15,000 bases of DNA from Symbiodinium natans (GCA_905221605.1 CAJNDS010002493.1:95001-110000); one strand, 5' to 3'. Shown: positions 1 to 6,630, counted from the first letter of the stretch. The notes: generated by a model not told the origin, from the letters alone. Numbers and translations are program-made.

Positions 1-442
1 GCTTCGGAAGGTGAAAGAGCTGATTTCTTAAGGTGGCCCCATGGCTCGTGAAAACAAGAACAGGCGCGCTTCCGAGCTACAGGAGCTGGACAAACTCTGG
101 TAGCCTCTCCAAAGCTACCGTATAACGCGCCAGCTTGAGTGCGCATGCGCAGAGGGACTGCGAATTATTCCCAAGAGGGATGGATGGAATCTTGCCCCAA
201 GGTTCGCGGCTCGTGGGCAGTCTGGAATTAAGCGGTTGTAGGGCTTTAGGGCGGTTCCAAGGGCAGATTCCAGAATGGCCTTATCCCTCAGGGAGGAAGA
301 GCAACGGCCGACAAAACTGGAGGGAAACTGTTGCATGGGTGCCTTTCAAAGGCGGCGGCAGGCACCAGAGACGCGCAGACGCCTTCAAATGCAAAACCGT
401 CGAAGCACGTCCCGAGCCGCTGCTCGATCACGCGCTGGGCTC
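1..442. other. Unique GC-moderate sequence, no confirmed gene
   Basis: Non-repetitive DNA with overlapping open frames on both strands: plus 135-572, minus 288-482 and minus 115-336. None shows a motif that I recognise. A short plus-strand stretch from ATG 41 to TAG 102 encodes a charged helix-like peptide (RRASELQELDKLW) and might be the end of another transcript. The minus frames could continue the J gene or form its 3' UTR. Confidence 0.3.
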
Positions 443-648
443 TCACTCGTCCAAGGGATGCTTCTCGAACTGCCTCGGCCACCGGGGAAGGTCAGTGAGC
501 CCTGGCCGTAGTTCCACTTCAGACGCCTCTAACTCTTGTGGGAGACTCCAGTCGCAACCCCTAATGTCATGAACCACTAGAGATGGAACGAACCTCATTC
601 CACGAAGTCCGTCGTCAGGACATGACCGTTTCCGTGAAACAGGTTCTC
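443..648 (-). CDS. Candidate terminal exon of the J-domain gene
   Basis: The acceptor on the minus strand is the telomere-like GTTTAGGGTTTAG|GAG. In the phase left by the 722-679 exon, 67 codons stay open from EPVSRKRSCPDDG to QFEKHPLDE, then TGA at 445-443. The product is charged and contains MRFVPSLVVHDIRGC; I recognise no domain in it. A second minus-strand frame (about 482-288, ending before a stop at 287) is also open and looks protein-like (VREASLGRVRAQRVIEQ). An internal intron that shifts into that frame is therefore possible. Confidence 0.36.
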
Positions 649-3600
649 CTAAACCCTAAACCCTAAACACCCCCAAACCTTGAACCACAATCTCTGCATC
701 ACCGAATTCAACAAACATGTACCTGGGTTTGAGGCTTGCGGGGTTTGGGCCCTCCATCTACCCCAAGCACTACCAACTCGAACACCAAACCTACCTCACT
801 TCTACAACCCTCAACCTCAAAACCTTACACCCCGAAGGCCCTAAGCCCTTGAGGCCCTGAGGCCCTGAGGCCTTCAGGACCTAGGGCCCCAAGGTCCTAA
901 GGCCCCAAGGCTTCAAGGCCGAGCCTGGTCCCTTAAATTGGGCACCCCAAAACACCAGGAACCCCAGAAGAAACCATAGCTTAGAGAGGGTTGAGGGTTG
1001 AGGGTTTTAGGGTTTAGGGTTTAGGGTTTAGGGTTTAGGGTTGAGGGTTGAGGGTTGAGGGTTTAGGGCCCGCGCCTTGCAATCATCTGGTATGCCCCGA
1101 CGACCTTCTCGAAGGTCTTCTCAGCCTCAGGCGCGCCCCCAGTCCCAGAAAGCTCGGGATGCCAAAGGGGCCTTAGGGTTTGGGGTTTGGGGTTTAGGGT
1201 TTAGGGTTTAGGGTTTAGGGTTTAGGGTTGAGGGTTTAGGGTTTCGGGTTTAGGGTTTTGGGTTCGGGGTTTCGGGACAAGGGTTTACGGTTTAGGATTT
1301 AGGGTTTGGGGTTGAGAGTGTAAAGCTCAGGATTTATGGCTCAACCGATTGTGGGCTTAGGCTTTGGGGCTTTAGGGCGTTAGGGTGTTGGATTTAACGT
1401 TTATAAGGGTACGGAAAAAACCATGGACGTTTCCAACCGTCATGGACCCCCATGGACGTTTCCAACCGTCATGGACCCCCATGGACGTTTCCAACCGTCA
1501 TGGACCCCCATGGACGTTCCCAACCGTCATGGACCCCCATGGACGTTGCCAACCGTCATGGACCCCCATGGACGTTTCCAACCGTCATGGACTCCCATGG
1601 ACGTTCCCAACCGTCATGGACCCCCATGGACGTTTCCAACCGTCATGGACCCCCATGGACGTTTCCAACCGTCATGGACCCCCATGGACGTTTCCAACCT
1701 TTTCCAACCGTCATGGACCCCCATGGACGTTTCCAACCGTCATGGACCCCCATGGACGTTTCCAACCGTCATGGACCCCCATGGACGTTCCCAACCGTCA
1801 TGGACTCCCATGGACGTTGCCAACCGTCATGGACCCCCATGGACGTCTCCAACCGTCATGGACCCCCATGGACGTTCCCAACCGTCATGGACCCCCATGG
1901 ACGTTTCCAACCGTCATGGTTTTTTTTGTACCCTGATAATTTGTTTTTCGTTCGTTGGGGTTTTGGGGCGTTGGGGTTTTAGGGTTTTAGGGTTTTCGGT
2001 TTTTGTAGGGTTCTACGGTTACGGCACTTTTAGGGCTTTAGGGCTCAGGGTTTGGGGGTTTTAGGGTTTGGGGTTTTAGGGCTTCGCAGCTTTTGAGGGT
2101 TTTGCGGGGGCTTTAGAGTTTTTGTTTGGGGGTTTTTTGGGGGGGTTGCAGACTGTTTGGGCTTTTGGGGCTGCCTGAGTGCCTGATGAGCTGCAAGCCC
2201 TAAACCCTAAATCCGAACCCTAAACCCTAAACCATAAACCCTAAAACCTAAACCCTGTCCGGGCTTCTGGCAATCTCGGGTTCCTCCAAGTCGTACTCAG
2301 GCAGACACCTGGGTTTCTAAGGGTAGTTTCATGGTCCCTTAGTTTAGGGTTTAGGGTTTAGGGTTTAGGGTCTAGGGTTTAGGGTTTAGGGTTTAGGGTT
2401 TCGGGTTAGGGTTTAGGGTTTAGGGTTTAGGGTTTAGGGTTTAGGGTTTAGGGTTTAGGGTTTAGGGTTTAGGGCTTAGGGTTTAGGGTTTAGGGTTTAG
2501 GTTTAGGTGTTTTAGGGTTTAGGGTTTAGGGTTTAGGGTTTAGGGTTTAGGGTTTAGGGTTTAGGGTTTAGGGTTTAGGGTTTAGGGCTTAGGGCTTAGG
2601 GCTTCGGGTTTAGGGTTTAGGGTTTAGGGTTTATATAGGGTTTAGGGTTTGGGGTTTGGGGTTTGGGGTTTGGGGTTTAGGGGCTTAAGAAACTAAGGGT
2701 GTCTACAGGTAGTTACATGGTTTCTGAGCACGCGCCCTTGAAAGGGGACCCCTTATATACCTGTTATATACCCAACGCAACCCAAGGGCCGTACATCAGA
2801 ACCCACTAAAGAGGGTAAGGGACCATATTAAAGGCCCATGAAACCTTCAGCAAAAGGCATGGACGCTTGTGACAGTTTTTGCTTGTTCCACATCCTTGCG
2901 CAGTATGTTGTACAACGAGGCAAAAACGCGTAAATACCAGTGTTTTGGGCATCGTCGCAATTGGCATGGACGCTTGTGACAACGTGTCTTGTTCCACATC
3001 CTTGCGCAGTGTGTTGTACAAAGAGGCGAAAACACGGCAAATGCCAGTGTTTTGTGCATGGACGCATTACGAATGACGTTCTTATTCCCCCCTTTCCCCC
3101 CCCCCCCCCAAAGCCGAACAACAGGAAACTGCAGGAAACATCGGAAAAATGCAGGAAACACTGCGGCAATCTACGGCCCGTGTTCCAAGTTGAGGACTTT
3201 GGGGTTTCGAGGTTTGGGCTGAGGGAGTAGGGTTAGAAGTATGGTCACTCACCCATACTTTTTTGCACCTAATTAGGGGCACTCCTGGTCCTACTTCTAT
3301 CTATCCAAACCCTAAACACTAAACCCTAAACCCTAAACGCTACTTAATGAGCTACCCACATGAACCTTCAAGTAGGGTTTAGGGCTTTGGGGCAGTTTAG
3401 AGGCTTTACGGCTTCGAGTTTATGGTTTAGGGCTAGGGTTTTCGGCTTAGGGTTTAGAGTTTAGCGTTTGGGTTGAGGGACTTGATGCAGGCTGCCTGTG
3501 GTTCGTTTGAGGGCTTTGGTGCCTTGAGGTCAGAGTCACTGCTCACCCTATACCCTTAAACCTAAACCCTAAACCCTAAACCCTAAACCCTAAACGCTAA

Positions 3601-4265
3601 ACCCTAAACCCTAAACCCTAAACCCTAAACCCTAAACCCTAAACCCTAAACCCTAAACCCTAAACCCTAAACCCTAAACCCTAAACAAACTCTTGCACCC
3701 TGAGAGCCAAGAAAAGGTCCACAACCCAGCTGAAGCCTCAGCCCATCCGCCCCTAAGTCCCCTTAAACCCCCCCAAAACCCTAAACCCTAAGTCCTAAGT
3801 CCCCTTAAACCCCTACGACCCTGAACCCCGAAACCCTGAGCCAAGCCCCCAAGCGCTAAACCCCCAAATCAAAAGCCCTCAAAAGCCCTCAAAAGCCCTC
3901 AAAAGCCCTCAAAAGCCCTCAAAAGCCCTCAAAAGCCCTCCAAAGCTCTCAAAAGCCCTCAAAAGCCCTCAAAAGCCCTCAAAAGCCCTCAAAAGCTCTC
4001 AAAAGCCCTCAAAAGCCCTCAAAAGCCCTCAAAAGCTCTCAAAAGCCCTCAAAAGCCCTCCAAGCCTAGGCACCTGATTGCCTGCTGGTGGTACGCTTCG
4101 GTGATCTCGGACAAAGAAGCCACAGGTGACAAGTTCAGAACCTTCCGGGGGGGGGGGGGGGGAAAGCTTCCCAAATCCCAGGCCCTAGCTTAGGTTTTAG
4201 GTTTAGGGTTTAGGGTTAGGGTTTAGGGTTTAGGGGGTGGGTTTTTAGGGTTTAGGGTTTAGGGT

Positions 4266-4298
<33 letters not shown>

Positions 4299-5089
4299 TA
4301 GGTTTAGGTTTTAGGGTTTAGGGTTTAGGGTTTAGGGTTTAGGGTTTAGGGTTTAGGGTTTAGGGTTTAGGGTTTAGGGTTTAGGGTTTAGGGTTTAGGG
4401 TTTAGGGTTTAGGGTTTAGGGTTTAGGGTTTAGGCTTTCGGGTTTAGGGTTAGCCCCAAACCCCAATATAGACCCCCACATAGTAGGATTCCCGTACAAT
4501 ATGTATGGACCCAATACGGTGCCCCTGATTTCGGAAACCCCCAAATGTCATCCGCCATCCGCCGGGGGCACCCGGAGAGCCCCATACCAAACCCTGAACC
4601 CTGAACCCTAAACCCTGAATCCTAAACCCTAAACCTTAAACCCTAAACTCTAAACCCTAAACTCGAAGTATGCATTTGAGGTGCAACTCCTTCGTTAAGG
4701 GGTCTTTAAGGGCTCTGTGGGCAGTTCTAAGCAGGGTTCTACGTATGGAGAGAGTTTGGGATGTCGGGTTGGGGTTTAGGGTTCAGGGTTCAGGGTTTAG
4801 CGTTTAGAGTTTAGAGTTGAGGGTGTAAGGCTTGAGGTTTCAGCTGACGGGTTTAGGGTTTAGGGTTTACGGTTCAGGGCTTAGGGTTCAAGTTTCAAGG
4901 CGGGGTCATGTGTTGAGGTCCCAAATTCTCCAGAACCCCCCCCCCCCCTAAAGACCCCAAACCTGAACCCCTGAACCCTACACCCTAAACCCTAAACCCT
5001 AAACCCCTGCCTGCCTTAAAATGGTCCATTGCCGCATTGGCTGAGCAACTGTCCGCAGTGACCGACATGACGCAGCGTTGAGTGGCCAC
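443..5089 (-). CDS. Split gene for a J-domain (DnaJ-like) protein, multi-exon model
   Basis: This gene was assembled by eye from unique islands between repeats on the minus strand. The exons in order are 5089-5015, 4689-4665, 4141-4074, 1171-1076, 722-679 and 648-443. The two central exons carry a recognisable J domain, the Hsp70-cochaperone module with helices I-II, HPD loop and helix III. Every acceptor is AG|G. Donors are AG|GC, C|GA, AG|GT, AG|GC and AG|GT. Reading phase is maintained through all five junctions and the last exon ends at TGA (445-443). The start codon is not established. ATG at 5037-5035 is one option and would place the J domain very near the N-terminus. After helix III there is no classical helix IV (R..YD), so the outer exons are less certain than the core. 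Zinc-finger and C-terminal DnaJ domains are not seen, which would make it a short class C or J-like protein. The core is solid; the full model is tentative. Confidence 0.5.
679..722 (-). CDS. Candidate downstream exon of the J-domain gene
   Basis: This 44-nt stretch runs on the minus strand from AAACCCAG|G to GTTCAAG|GTTTGG (AG|G acceptor, GT donor). Its first G completes Arg after QMIA. It reads YMFVEFGDAEIVVQ and leaves one G for the next exon. The phase fits both sides. It does not resemble the usual J-domain helix IV, so it may be a lineage-specific continuation or a chance match. Confidence 0.36.
987..1068 (+). repeat. Telomere-like array, TTTAGGG/TTGAGGG mix
   Basis: Perfect TTTAGGG units are flanked on both sides by TTGAGGG variant units. 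It immediately follows the J exon on the coding (minus) strand and so lies in the intron. Confidence 0.9.
1076..1171 (-). CDS. J-domain exon, HPD-loop position and helix III
   Basis: This 96-nt exon runs on the minus strand from CCCTAAG|G to ATTGCAAG|GCGCGG (AG|G acceptor, GC donor). Its first G completes an Arg codon started in the 4141-4074 exon. It then encodes PLWHPELSGTGGAPEAEKTF and EKVVGAYQMIA. HPE stands where the invariant HPD should be. PEAEKTFEKVVGAYQMI matches helix III, whose family pattern is A-E-x-x-F-x-x-[IV]-x-x-A-Y. Compared with bacterial DnaJ there are two extra residues (PL) before Trp-His-Pro and a two-residue longer loop after it. The island lies between two G-strand telomere-like blocks. 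A palindromic segment, GACCTTC-TC-GAAGGTC, falls inside helix III coding. Confidence 0.77.
1175..1300 (+). repeat. Degenerate telomere-like array
   Basis: TTTGGGG units change into TTTAGGG units and then into corrupted copies (TTTCGGG, TTTACGG). Its left edge abuts the J-exon acceptor at 1171/1172. Confidence 0.85.
1422..1919. repeat. 29-bp satellite array, 17 units
   Basis: The unit is CATGGACG-TTTCCAACCGT-CATGGACCCC (29 bp). Unit starts are at 1422, 1451, 1480 and onward every 29 bp, except one 39-bp unit at 1683 with an internal 10-bp duplication (TTCCAACCTT). Variation is limited to a few sites (TTTCC/TTCCC/TTGCC/TCTCC and ACCCCC/ACTCCC), which implies recent expansion or homogenisation. 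Each unit has two CATGGAC motifs. The array lies in the large J-gene intron and ends in T8 at 1920. Confidence 0.95.
1950..2160 (+). repeat. G/T-rich degenerate telomere-like sequence
   Basis: Irregular GGGGTTTT/TTTTAGGG/GGGCTTT motifs without fixed register, strongly strand-asymmetric (G/T on plus). Confidence 0.6.
2198..2257 (-). repeat. Telomere-like array, CCCTAAA orientation
   Basis: About eight CCCTAAA-type units with point variants, opposite in polarity to the next block. Confidence 0.85.
2343..2690 (+). repeat. Long telomere-like TTTAGGG array
   Basis: About 350 bp of TTTAGGG with variants (TCTAGGG, CTTAGGG, CTTCGGG, TTTATATAGGG, TTTGGGG). Two sub-blocks are joined at 2508-2515 by shortened or lengthened units. 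Confidence 0.92.
2691..2855. other. Unique spacer, no gene seen
   Basis: Mixed-composition DNA with two direct TTATATACC copies (2752-2772). No convincing ORF or RNA structure. Confidence 0.4.
2856..3065. repeat. Tandem duplication, period about 107 bp
   Basis: GGCATGGACGCTTGTGAC occurs at 2856 and 2963. The shared segment TTGTTCCACATCCTTGCGCAG follows in both copies at the same offset, and a third partial start (GCATGGACGC) is at 3056. Copies differ at scattered bases. ORFs on both strands through here are frames of this duplication. Confidence 0.88.
3307..3341 (-). repeat. Short CCCTAAA block
   Basis: About five telomere-like units including one CACTAAA variant. Confidence 0.8.
3365..3480 (+). 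repeat. Degenerate telomere-like block
   Basis: TTTAGGG-like motifs with many substitutions (CTTTGGGG, TTTACGG, TTTAGCG). Confidence 0.65.
3555..3685 (-). repeat. Telomere-like CCCTAAA array, 12 perfect units at 3602-3685
   Basis: A homogeneous CCCTAAA run preceded by one CGCTAAA variant. Opposite in polarity to the array at 4190-4452. Confidence 0.93.
3760..3868 (-). repeat. Degenerate C-strand telomere-like sequence
   Basis: CCCTAAACCCTAAGTCC, CCCTTAAACCCC and similar decayed units leading into the 10-bp array. Confidence 0.6.
3871..4060. repeat. 10-bp tandem array AAAAGCCCTC, 19 units
   Basis: Nineteen contiguous 10-bp units in perfect register. Most are exact. Variants are CAAAGCTCTC at 3941 and AAAAGCTCTC at 3991 and 4031. 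It ends about 14 bp beyond the GT donor of the J exon 4141-4074, inside the intron. It may derive from a telomere-like GGGCTTT variant (complement GAGGGCTTTT). Confidence 0.95.
4074..4141 (-). CDS. J-domain exon, helices I and II
   Basis: This 68-nt exon runs on the minus strand from CCGGAAG|GTT to GCAATCAG|GTGCC (AG|G acceptor, GT donor). A run of 16 C residues sits just upstream of the acceptor on the coding strand and can serve as a polypyrimidine tract. It encodes 22 residues plus two bases of a split Arg codon. VLNLSP corresponds to the conserved 'xLGVsp' start of a J domain. ASLSEITEAY matches helix I/II, including the conserved E-I-x-x-A-Y, followed by HQQAI (usual form: R-x-x-A-L). 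Spacing from Leu to Ala-Tyr is the same as in bacterial DnaJ. Downstream it borders the 10-bp AAAAGCCCTC array. Confidence 0.75.
4147..4162. repeat. G16 homopolymer (C16 on the coding strand)
   Basis: Sixteen consecutive G on plus. On the minus strand it is a C16 tract ending four bases before the AG of the J-exon acceptor, so it plausibly acts as the polypyrimidine tract. Confidence 0.85.
4190..4452 (+). repeat. Telomere-like TTTAGGG array, 17 perfect units at 4310-4428
   Basis: A left part with 6-bp TTAGGG and TTTAGG units grades into a perfect 119-bp TTTAGGG run, ending in TTTAGGC/TTTCGGG variants. Confidence 0.95.
4453..4587. other. Unique island, no gene confirmed
   Basis: Both strands have open stretches. 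The minus frame is Gly-rich and stays open about 45 codons. There are no dinoflagellate-type boundaries in the phase needed by the J gene, so it is treated as intron. Confidence 0.35.
4588..4664 (-). repeat. CCCTAAA block with CCCTGAA variants
   Basis: About eleven units. Its right edge abuts the candidate micro-exon donor, so on the coding strand the intron starts with GAGTTTAGGG. Confidence 0.85.
4665..4689 (-). CDS. Candidate micro-exon of the J-domain gene (start of helix I region)
   Basis: The minus strand reads ACGAAG|G, then codons for SCTSNAYF, then GAGTTTAGGG. J domains begin with an aromatic-x-V-L pattern (Y-x-V-L-G). AYF joined to the next exon's VLNL gives exactly that pattern. 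Phase matches both neighbours if the donor is the GA of GAGTTT, a donor class known in dinoflagellates. If GAG is kept in the exon, the protein would read NAYFEVLNL, which fits the family equally well but needs a TT donor. The GT donor one base in (GA|GTTT) would break the frame. The exon is very short, so support comes from motif fit and phase. Confidence 0.45.
4768..4890 (+). repeat. Degenerate TTTAGGG/TTCAGGG block
   Basis: Telomere-like units with TTCAGGG, TTTAGCG and TTTAGAG changes. Confidence 0.7.
4953..5009 (-). repeat. CCCTAAA block
   Basis: Degenerate then perfect units. Begins just after a C10 run at 4938 and ends at the GC donor side of exon 5089-5015. Confidence 0.8.
5015..5089 (-). 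CDS. Candidate 5' exon of the J-domain gene
   Basis: This 75-nt island lies between telomere-like blocks. It is bounded on the minus strand by TTCCAG|G and TTTTAAG|GC, so it has an AG|G acceptor and a GC donor. In the phase required by the next exon it reads 24 codons without a stop, from WPLNAASCRSL to MRQWTIL, and ends in AG. That AG joins the next exon's G to give Arg. An in-frame ATG at 5037-5035 could be the start. If translation begins further upstream, the Arg/Ser-containing stretch before it could be part of a targeting peptide. All three minus frames are open over this short stretch, so the phase is chosen only from the downstream junction. Confidence 0.38.
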
Positions 5090-5105
5090 CTGGAAGCCCC
5101 CGAAG

Positions 5106-5135
5106 CCCTAAACCCTCAACTCTGAGGGTTTAGGG
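5106..5135. repeat. Perfect 13-bp inverted repeat at a telomere-like polarity switch
   Basis: CCCTAAACCCTCA (5106-5118), a 4-base spacer ACTC, then TGAGGGTTTAGGG (5123-5135). The variant CCCTCA/TGAGGG is mirrored in both arms. Confidence 0.93.
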
Positions 5136-5282
5136 TTTAGGGTTTAGGGTTTAGGGTTTAGGGTTTAGGGTTTAGGGTTTAGGGTTTAGGGTTTAGGGTT
5201 TAGGGTTTAGGGTTTAGGGTTTAGAGTTTAGGGCTTGGGGCTTAGGGCTCAGGGCTTAGGGTTTAGGGCTTAGGGTTTAGGA
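5129..5282 (+). repeat. Telomere-like array, 13 perfect units at 5129-5219
   Basis: Perfect TTTAGGG is followed by CTTGGGG/CTTAGGG/CTCAGGG variants. It then flips to CCTAAA units (5292-5318) after a 10-base spacer. Confidence 0.93.
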
Positions 5283-5318
5283 ACCCGAAAACCTAAACCT
5301 AAACCCTCAACCCTAAGG

Positions 5319-5680
5319 GGTGCAGTAGGGGTTAATCTGAATGACGAGGGAAGGAGTCCAGTGGGCCAAAACACACAAATTCAAGAACCCAAGAAGAATT
5401 CAACGTTAAGAGGGGAAAAAGGGGTGGGGGGGGGGAACATCTATGATTCTACTCTAAAGGCCTTTTTTGAGGGAGGTTTGGTCTAATAATTATGCAACAT
5501 ACCCCGAACCCCTGCCCCTTAACCTATAAAAGGGGAATAGAAGGAAGGAGCTTACCATACCCCTTAATTTGTCTTCAGGGCATGCCCAACAAGGGGTATA
5601 TCGATTATTGTGCAGAAAGGACGTGCCTTAAAGGCCCCAAAAAAAACAACTATCCCCTAACCCTTAACCCCAAACCCTAA
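5319..5680. other. AT-richer unique region, no gene confirmed
   Basis: Contains a G-run at 5426-5436 and purine-rich stretches. On plus, TTTGTCTTCAG|GG (acceptor-like, around 5578) precedes an open stretch encoding GMPNKGYIDYCAERTCLK up to AAAG|GC. It is an isolated exon candidate without further support. Confidence 0.3.
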
Positions 5681-5772
5681 ACACATGTGGGTCAGTTCTC
5701 TAAATTCTAGGCTCCCTTCTGAACCCTTACATGCAACATGCGGCCCCAGTCACATGCGAACGCAACAGCAGC

Positions 5773-5881
5773 TAGGATTTAGGGCCTAGGGCCTAGGGCC
5801 TAGGGCCTAGGGCCTAGGGCTTAGGCCTTGGGCTTAGGGCTGAGGGCTTAGGGCTGAGGGCTGAGGGCTGAGGGCTTAGGG
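5773..5881 (+). repeat. Variant 7-bp array: GGGCCTA then GGGCTGA/GGGCTTA
   Basis: Six or so GGGCCTA units are followed by GGGCTTA and GGGCTGA units. The 7-bp period is kept, so this is a homogenised variant derived from the telomere-like repeat. Confidence 0.88.
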
Positions 5882-5952
5882 TAAAGCACAAGAGCAAAGC
5901 GACTGCTGTGAGAAGAACTGGGTTCACTGTTGCACCTCGAGGAGGGAAGACA

Positions 5953-6106
5953 ACCCTAAACCGAACCCTAAACCCTCAGTTTAGGGTTTAGGGTTTAGGG
6001 TTTAGGGTTTAGGGTTTAGGGTTTAGGGTTTAGGGTTTAGGGTTTAGGGTTTAGGGTTTAGGGTTTAGGGTTTAGGGTTTAGGGTTTAGGGTTTAGGGCT
6101 TAGGGT
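5953..6106 (+). repeat. Telomere-like array with polarity switch; 17 perfect units at 5980-6098
   Basis: A short CCCTAAA stretch (5953-5976) is followed after CAG by a 119-bp perfect TTTAGGG run, forming a hairpin-capable junction (CCCTAAA 5966-5972 with TTTAGGG 5980-5986). Confidence 0.94.
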
Positions 6107-6165
6107 TCTCATACTTTCACGCCCCAATGCCCTGAACCCTAGACCCTTCTGGACCAAGTTTGAAG

Positions 6166-6276
6166 GGATCGAGCGTTGCGCCTTTGTCAATGTGGCCCTG
6201 CACGACACCATCATGGCTTTCTGTACAATTCCCGTGCGCGCAGGCTGCACGGCGGAGAGCATCTTGACCAGGGCAG
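6166..6276 (+). CDS. Candidate exon of unknown function (strand uncertain)
   Basis: The plus strand reads TTTGAAG|GG with 36 open codons containing IERCAFVNVALHDTIMAF and TAESILTRA, up to GGGCAG|GC (AG|G acceptor, GC donor). The frame stays open beyond both ends, into DDDTDT on the right. The minus strand is also open over 6086-6304 and reads a basic Ser/Lys-rich sequence with MLSAVQPARTG. Third-position GC is similar on both strands, so strand cannot be decided by eye. No domain recognised. Confidence 0.27.
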
Positions 6277-6302
6277 GCACTTTAGAAGACGATGACACCG
6301 AC

Positions 6303-6397
6303 ACCCTAAACCCTAAGCCCTAAGCCCTAAACCCTAAACCCTACACCCTAAACCCAAAACCCTAAACCCTAAAACCTAAACCCTAAACCCTAAACCA
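6303..6397 (-). repeat. CCCTAAA block with variants
   Basis: About thirteen units, including CCCTAAG, CCCTACA and CCCAAAA. Confidence 0.88.
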
Positions 6398-6511
6398 CTC
6401 GATGCTGGAGTGTGTCGACCCAAAGCGGACTCTCTGATCCTTTTGCGGGTACGGAGGGCAGTTGGAGCCTGAAAGTCAACGGGCGCGGGCTGCTTTAAGG
6501 GGGTTATAGAG

Positions 6512-6630
6512 GACCAGCGCCCTAAGCCCTTTAAAATGTATCCCACAGCTGCTGGAAAGTGAGGCTTAAGGACCAGGGCCCTATAAGCCCTTGAAAATGC
6601 ATCCCACAGCTGCTGAGAACTGAGGATTGA
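6512..6630. repeat. Tandem duplication, 59-bp period
   Basis: GACCAG..GCCCT..AAGCCCTT..AAAATG.ATCCCACAGCTGCTG occurs at 6512 and again at 6571. Copies have diverged by several substitutions and a short indel. Confidence 0.87.

Noticed and set aside
1385-2064. Three overlapping plus ORFs of 176-213 codons with PWTFPTVMDPHGRF-type repeats
   Set aside because: They are the three frames of the 29-bp satellite. The unit simply lacks sense-strand stops.
2258-2320. Minus-strand exon-like stretch reading CLPEYDLEEPEIARSPD between AG|G and CAG|GG
   Set aside because: The phase would fit, but insertion between helix II and the HPD position would break the J domain, and the donor (GG) is not of an accepted type.
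2806-3282. Overlapping ORFs on both strands with repeated peptides
   Set aside because: They follow the 107-bp tandem duplication, are open in several frames, and show no recognisable motif.
3871-4060. CRISPR-like regular array
   Set aside because: There are no unique spacers; it is a simple 10-bp tandem repeat in a eukaryotic context.
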